The notes below the pieces were generated by a model. The model worked only from the letters and a program-made list of their open reading frames with translations. It did not search any database and was not told the origin of the DNA. From positions 1 through 64,000 of the forward strand of contig CAXSFU010000001.1 of assembly GCA_964236695.1 (NCBI GenBank): a stretch of 64,000 bases of DNA, in the 5' to 3' direction. Both the position numbers and the translations under genes were made by a program. Below are positions 62,175 through 64,000 of the stretch, one piece after another. Every line of letters starts with the position of its first letter. The stretch's first letter is position 1. This DNA comes from CAXSEF01 sp964236695 (GTDB lineage Bacteria > Pseudomonadota > Alphaproteobacteria > Acetobacterales > Acetobacteraceae).

Positions 62175-62639
62175 CTACAGCCCCTCCAGGAGGCTGATCT
62201 TGAGCTCGCGGAAGGCGTGGCGGAAGCGCGAGGTGCGCTCGTGGTCCAGCATCGTGTCCAGCTGCTGGCCGAGTTCGTCGAGCCGCGCATCGCTCAGGCG
62301 CTGGGCCTCGACGAACATCGAGCGTTCCTCGGAGCCGGCGTGGTGCAGGAAGGCCGCCTGCAGCGCCAGAAGGTGCTCGCCGAACGCGGGGCTGTCGGTG
62401 GGCAGCTTCACGGTGGCGGCCAGCAGGTCGGCCAGCACGCCGTGCTCTGCGTAGGCGATGTCGACGTCCTCGCTGACCGGCTGCACCGCCGGGTAGAAGA
62501 CGGCGTCCTCGACGGCCTCGTGGATGTCCAGTTCGGAGGCCAGGATGCGCATCAGCTCGTGCCGCGTCGGGTCCTCGCCGGCGGTGGCCAGGGTGCGGCC
62601 GAACAGCTGGCGGATCAGCTGGTGGTGCTCGAACAGCAC
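62175..62639 (-). CDS. Hemerythrin HHE cation-binding domain protein
   Basis: The 154-residue product is one hemerythrin-like four-helix bundle with the di-iron ligand pattern: FEHHQLIRQLF, LDIHEAVEDAVFYPAV, YAEHGVL and FLHHAGSEERSMFVEAQ. Such proteins sense or store oxygen or nitric oxide or protect iron-sulphur clusters. The only standard start is a GTG at 62639, yet the conserved family start (S-A-T-E-V-L-F-E-H-H) extends six residues upstream, where no ATG exists before a stop at 62699. The true start may therefore be non-standard. It is downstream of the Rieske gene with 57 bases between. Confidence 0.85.
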   Translation of the reverse strand: MLFEHHQLIRQLFGRTLATAGEDPTRHELMRILASELDIHEAVEDAVFYPAVQPVSEDVDIAYAEHGVLADLLAATVKLPTDSPAFGEHLLALQAAFLHHAGSEERSMFVEAQRLSDARLDELGQQLDTMLDHERTSRFRHAFRELKISLLEGL

Positions 62640-62696
62640 CTCCGTGGCGCTGCGGGGCGGCGTGCTCCAGGCCGTGGCGGCGTGGGCGGCCGCATC

Positions 62697-63773
62697 TTAA
62701 GCGGTCGAGGGCGGGAGGGTCGAGGTGTGGGCGGGCGTGTCCGGGTGCGCGGCGTCGCGCGGCTCCGCGGCCGAAGACCCGGGCGGGGAGGGGCTGCGGA
62801 ACTGCTCGCCGCCGGAGGCTGCCCGCATCCGGGCCAGCTTCGCCTCGGTGACCACGTCGTCGCCGGGCTCCTGCTCGCGCCGCAGCTCGACGGCGTCGCC
62901 GACCAGCCGAACCTCGTAGCGCGGCTGCGGGCAGGTGGACGGGCCGCCCGACGGCTGGCCGGTCTCGAGGTCGTAGCGCGAGCCGTGCCAGGGGCAGACA
63001 AGTGTGCCGTCGAGCACCCAGCCCTGGTCGAGCGGGCCGCCGGCGTGCGAGCAGCGCGCGCCCATGGCGTGCACGCGCTCTCCCCGGCGGACGAGCACGA
63101 TGCCGATCTCGGCGCGCGTGACCTCGTCCCACACGGCGACGCGGTGCGGCACGTTGTCGGCGAGATCGGACAGGGCGGCGACGGCACGGAAGTCGCGCGG
63201 CTCCGGGCTGCGGTCGGCGTGGTCCACGGCGGCGCGACGGCGATAGACGAGGTGGGCGCCGAGGTAGCCGCCGACGCTCATGCAGGCGTAGGCGGTGGCG
63301 CTCGCCCAGATGCCGGCGGCGCGGCGGCCGCGGCCGCGCAGCGCGATCGAGGACGCGACGAGGGCAAGCGAGGTGGTGTTGACGCTGCCGTGCACCAGGC
63401 CGACGCGGCGGTCGCGGCCGTTCAGGTGCTGCCAGTCCGCGAGGCCGGTGGCCAGCGCCCCGAGCGCGCCGATCGCGCCGGCCTTGAGCGCCAGGTCGGC
63501 GGCCCGCGCGGCCCCGCGATCGCGCAGCAGGCCGGTGGCGGCCAGCAGGTCGAGGCCCAGGGCCAGCGTCCAGGTGCCGATCGGCACGGCGACCACGAGC
63601 GGGTGCATGGGGTGGCCGTAGGGGCGGCCGTGCAGCGCGTCGGCCACGCCCTTGCTGGGCTTGCCGGCGATCTGGCCGGTGCGGGAGATGGCCTTGCCGA
63701 TGGCGTATCCGGGGCGGTCCAGGCCGTCGGCGGTCTCGATCCGGCCGATCAGTGCGTCGATCTTCCTGCCCAT
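62697..63773 (-). CDS. Membrane DUF2231 protein fused to a Rieske [2Fe-2S] domain
   Basis: The 358-residue protein has an N-terminal DUF2231 membrane domain of about 4 helices (GHPMHPLVVAVPIGTWTLALGLDLLAATG, ATGLADWQHLN, HGSVNTTSLALVASS). It is joined to a Rieske ferredoxin domain at about residues 215-310 with both cluster motifs, CSHAGGPL and CPWHGSRYDLETGQP. The C-terminal 50 residues are Pro/Ser/Ala-rich. It resembles small soluble Rieske ferredoxins anchored to the membrane; the electron partner is unknown. Start set at MGRKIDAL with ATGGAG upstream. The hemerythrin gene follows, suggesting an oxygen or redox function for the pair. Confidence 0.85.
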   Translation of the reverse strand: MGRKIDALIGRIETADGLDRPGYAIGKAISRTGQIAGKPSKGVADALHGRPYGHPMHPLVVAVPIGTWTLALGLDLLAATGLLRDRGAARAADLALKAGAIGALGALATGLADWQHLNGRDRRVGLVHGSVNTTSLALVASSIALRGRGRRAAGIWASATAYACMSVGGYLGAHLVYRRRAAVDHADRSPEPRDFRAVAALSDLADNVPHRVAVWDEVTRAEIGIVLVRRGERVHAMGARCSHAGGPLDQGWVLDGTLVCPWHGSRYDLETGQPSGGPSTCPQPRYEVRLVGDAVELRREQEPGDDVVTEAKLARMRAASGGEQFRSPSPPGSSAAEPRDAAHPDTPAHTSTLPPSTA

Positions 63774-64000
63774 GGTGGGACTCCATCCTGGTTGGTCCCG
63801 AAGTGGGCATGGCGCACGGCCTTGCGACCGGCGGGGCGGGCGCCAGGCCCGGTTGTCGCCGCGTCTCGCGCTGTCGTGAAAAGCAGGCTGCGGCCCCGGC
63901 GGCCGCACCAGCGCGAGGTCCAGCAGCGCGTCCGGCGTCGCCTGACCCGGGCTGGCGCCATGCCGCTCCTCGATCTCCGCCGGCGTTCCCGGCTTGTGGC
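63774..64000 (-). other. Window edge, minus-strand frame open upstream of the Rieske gene
   Basis: The frame of the Rieske gene stays open to the right edge (reading KPGTPAEIEERHGASPG and DALLDLALVRPP) with strongly GC-ending codons to about 63890. It is probably either part of another gene that ends beyond recognition or chance in a GC-rich genome. The window stops before this can be decided. Confidence 0.25.

Overview
The window is a chromosomal segment of a very GC-rich alphaproteobacterium. Gene order (kdsA-eno-ftsB-pdhABC-lpd-lipA-ratA, lepB-rnc-era-recO, alaC-hom-glpX-recJ), a lipoyl domain fused to the pyruvate dehydrogenase E1 beta subunit, a class I PHA synthase and the style of the GC-rich intergenic repeats suggest Rhodospirillales, perhaps Acetobacteraceae. 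The family-level placement is inference. No prophage, CRISPR array or intact insertion sequence was seen.

Layout. 1-16034: end of pyrG, a SOUL haem-binding lipoprotein, kdsA, a DUF4864 protein, an MFS transporter, eno, ftsB and the pyruvate dehydrogenase run pdhA-pdhB-pdhC-GNAT-lpd, then a low-GC insertion carrying a frameshifted EVE-HNH nuclease gene, then lipA-ratA. 16184-26489: OmpA-like porin, threonine aldolase, EF-hand protein, a glycine-rich secreted repeat protein, and the minus-strand run lytic transglycosylase-pgpA-DUF2252-cinA. 26664-30076: a decayed region with two pseudogenes, a transposase scrap and an OxlT-type transporter. 30077-34201: dapA-smpB, a low-GC unknown gene, a GNAT and a molybdopterin oxidoreductase. 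34381-36690: minus-strand NYN-UDG-EcsC operon. 37044-50961: folK, rpoZ, a RelA/SpoT enzyme, acpS, lepB-rnc-era-recO, a GGDEF-EAL/HerA pair and parC. 51161-63773: a lipoprotein, phaC, an OmpA-like lipoprotein, alaC-hom-glpX-recJ, tRNA-Glu, and a Rieske/hemerythrin pair.

How genes work together. Central carbon flow (eno, PDH complex, lipA for its cofactor) is clustered and translationally coupled by start/stop overlaps. RNA and ribosome functions (rnc, era, smpB, rpoZ, RelA/SpoT) and envelope functions (lepB, kdsA, slt, pgpA, ftsB, OmpA proteins) fill most of the rest.

Two repeat families stand out. The first is a GC-rich modular palindrome (about 18 copies), almost always just downstream of a gene, whose stems vary with compensatory changes. 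The second is a 136-bp AT-rich element present twice, each time between convergent genes, with its central section inverted between the copies. Low-GC islands at 13.6-14.5 kb and 31.6-32.6 kb are the clearest signs of transfer.
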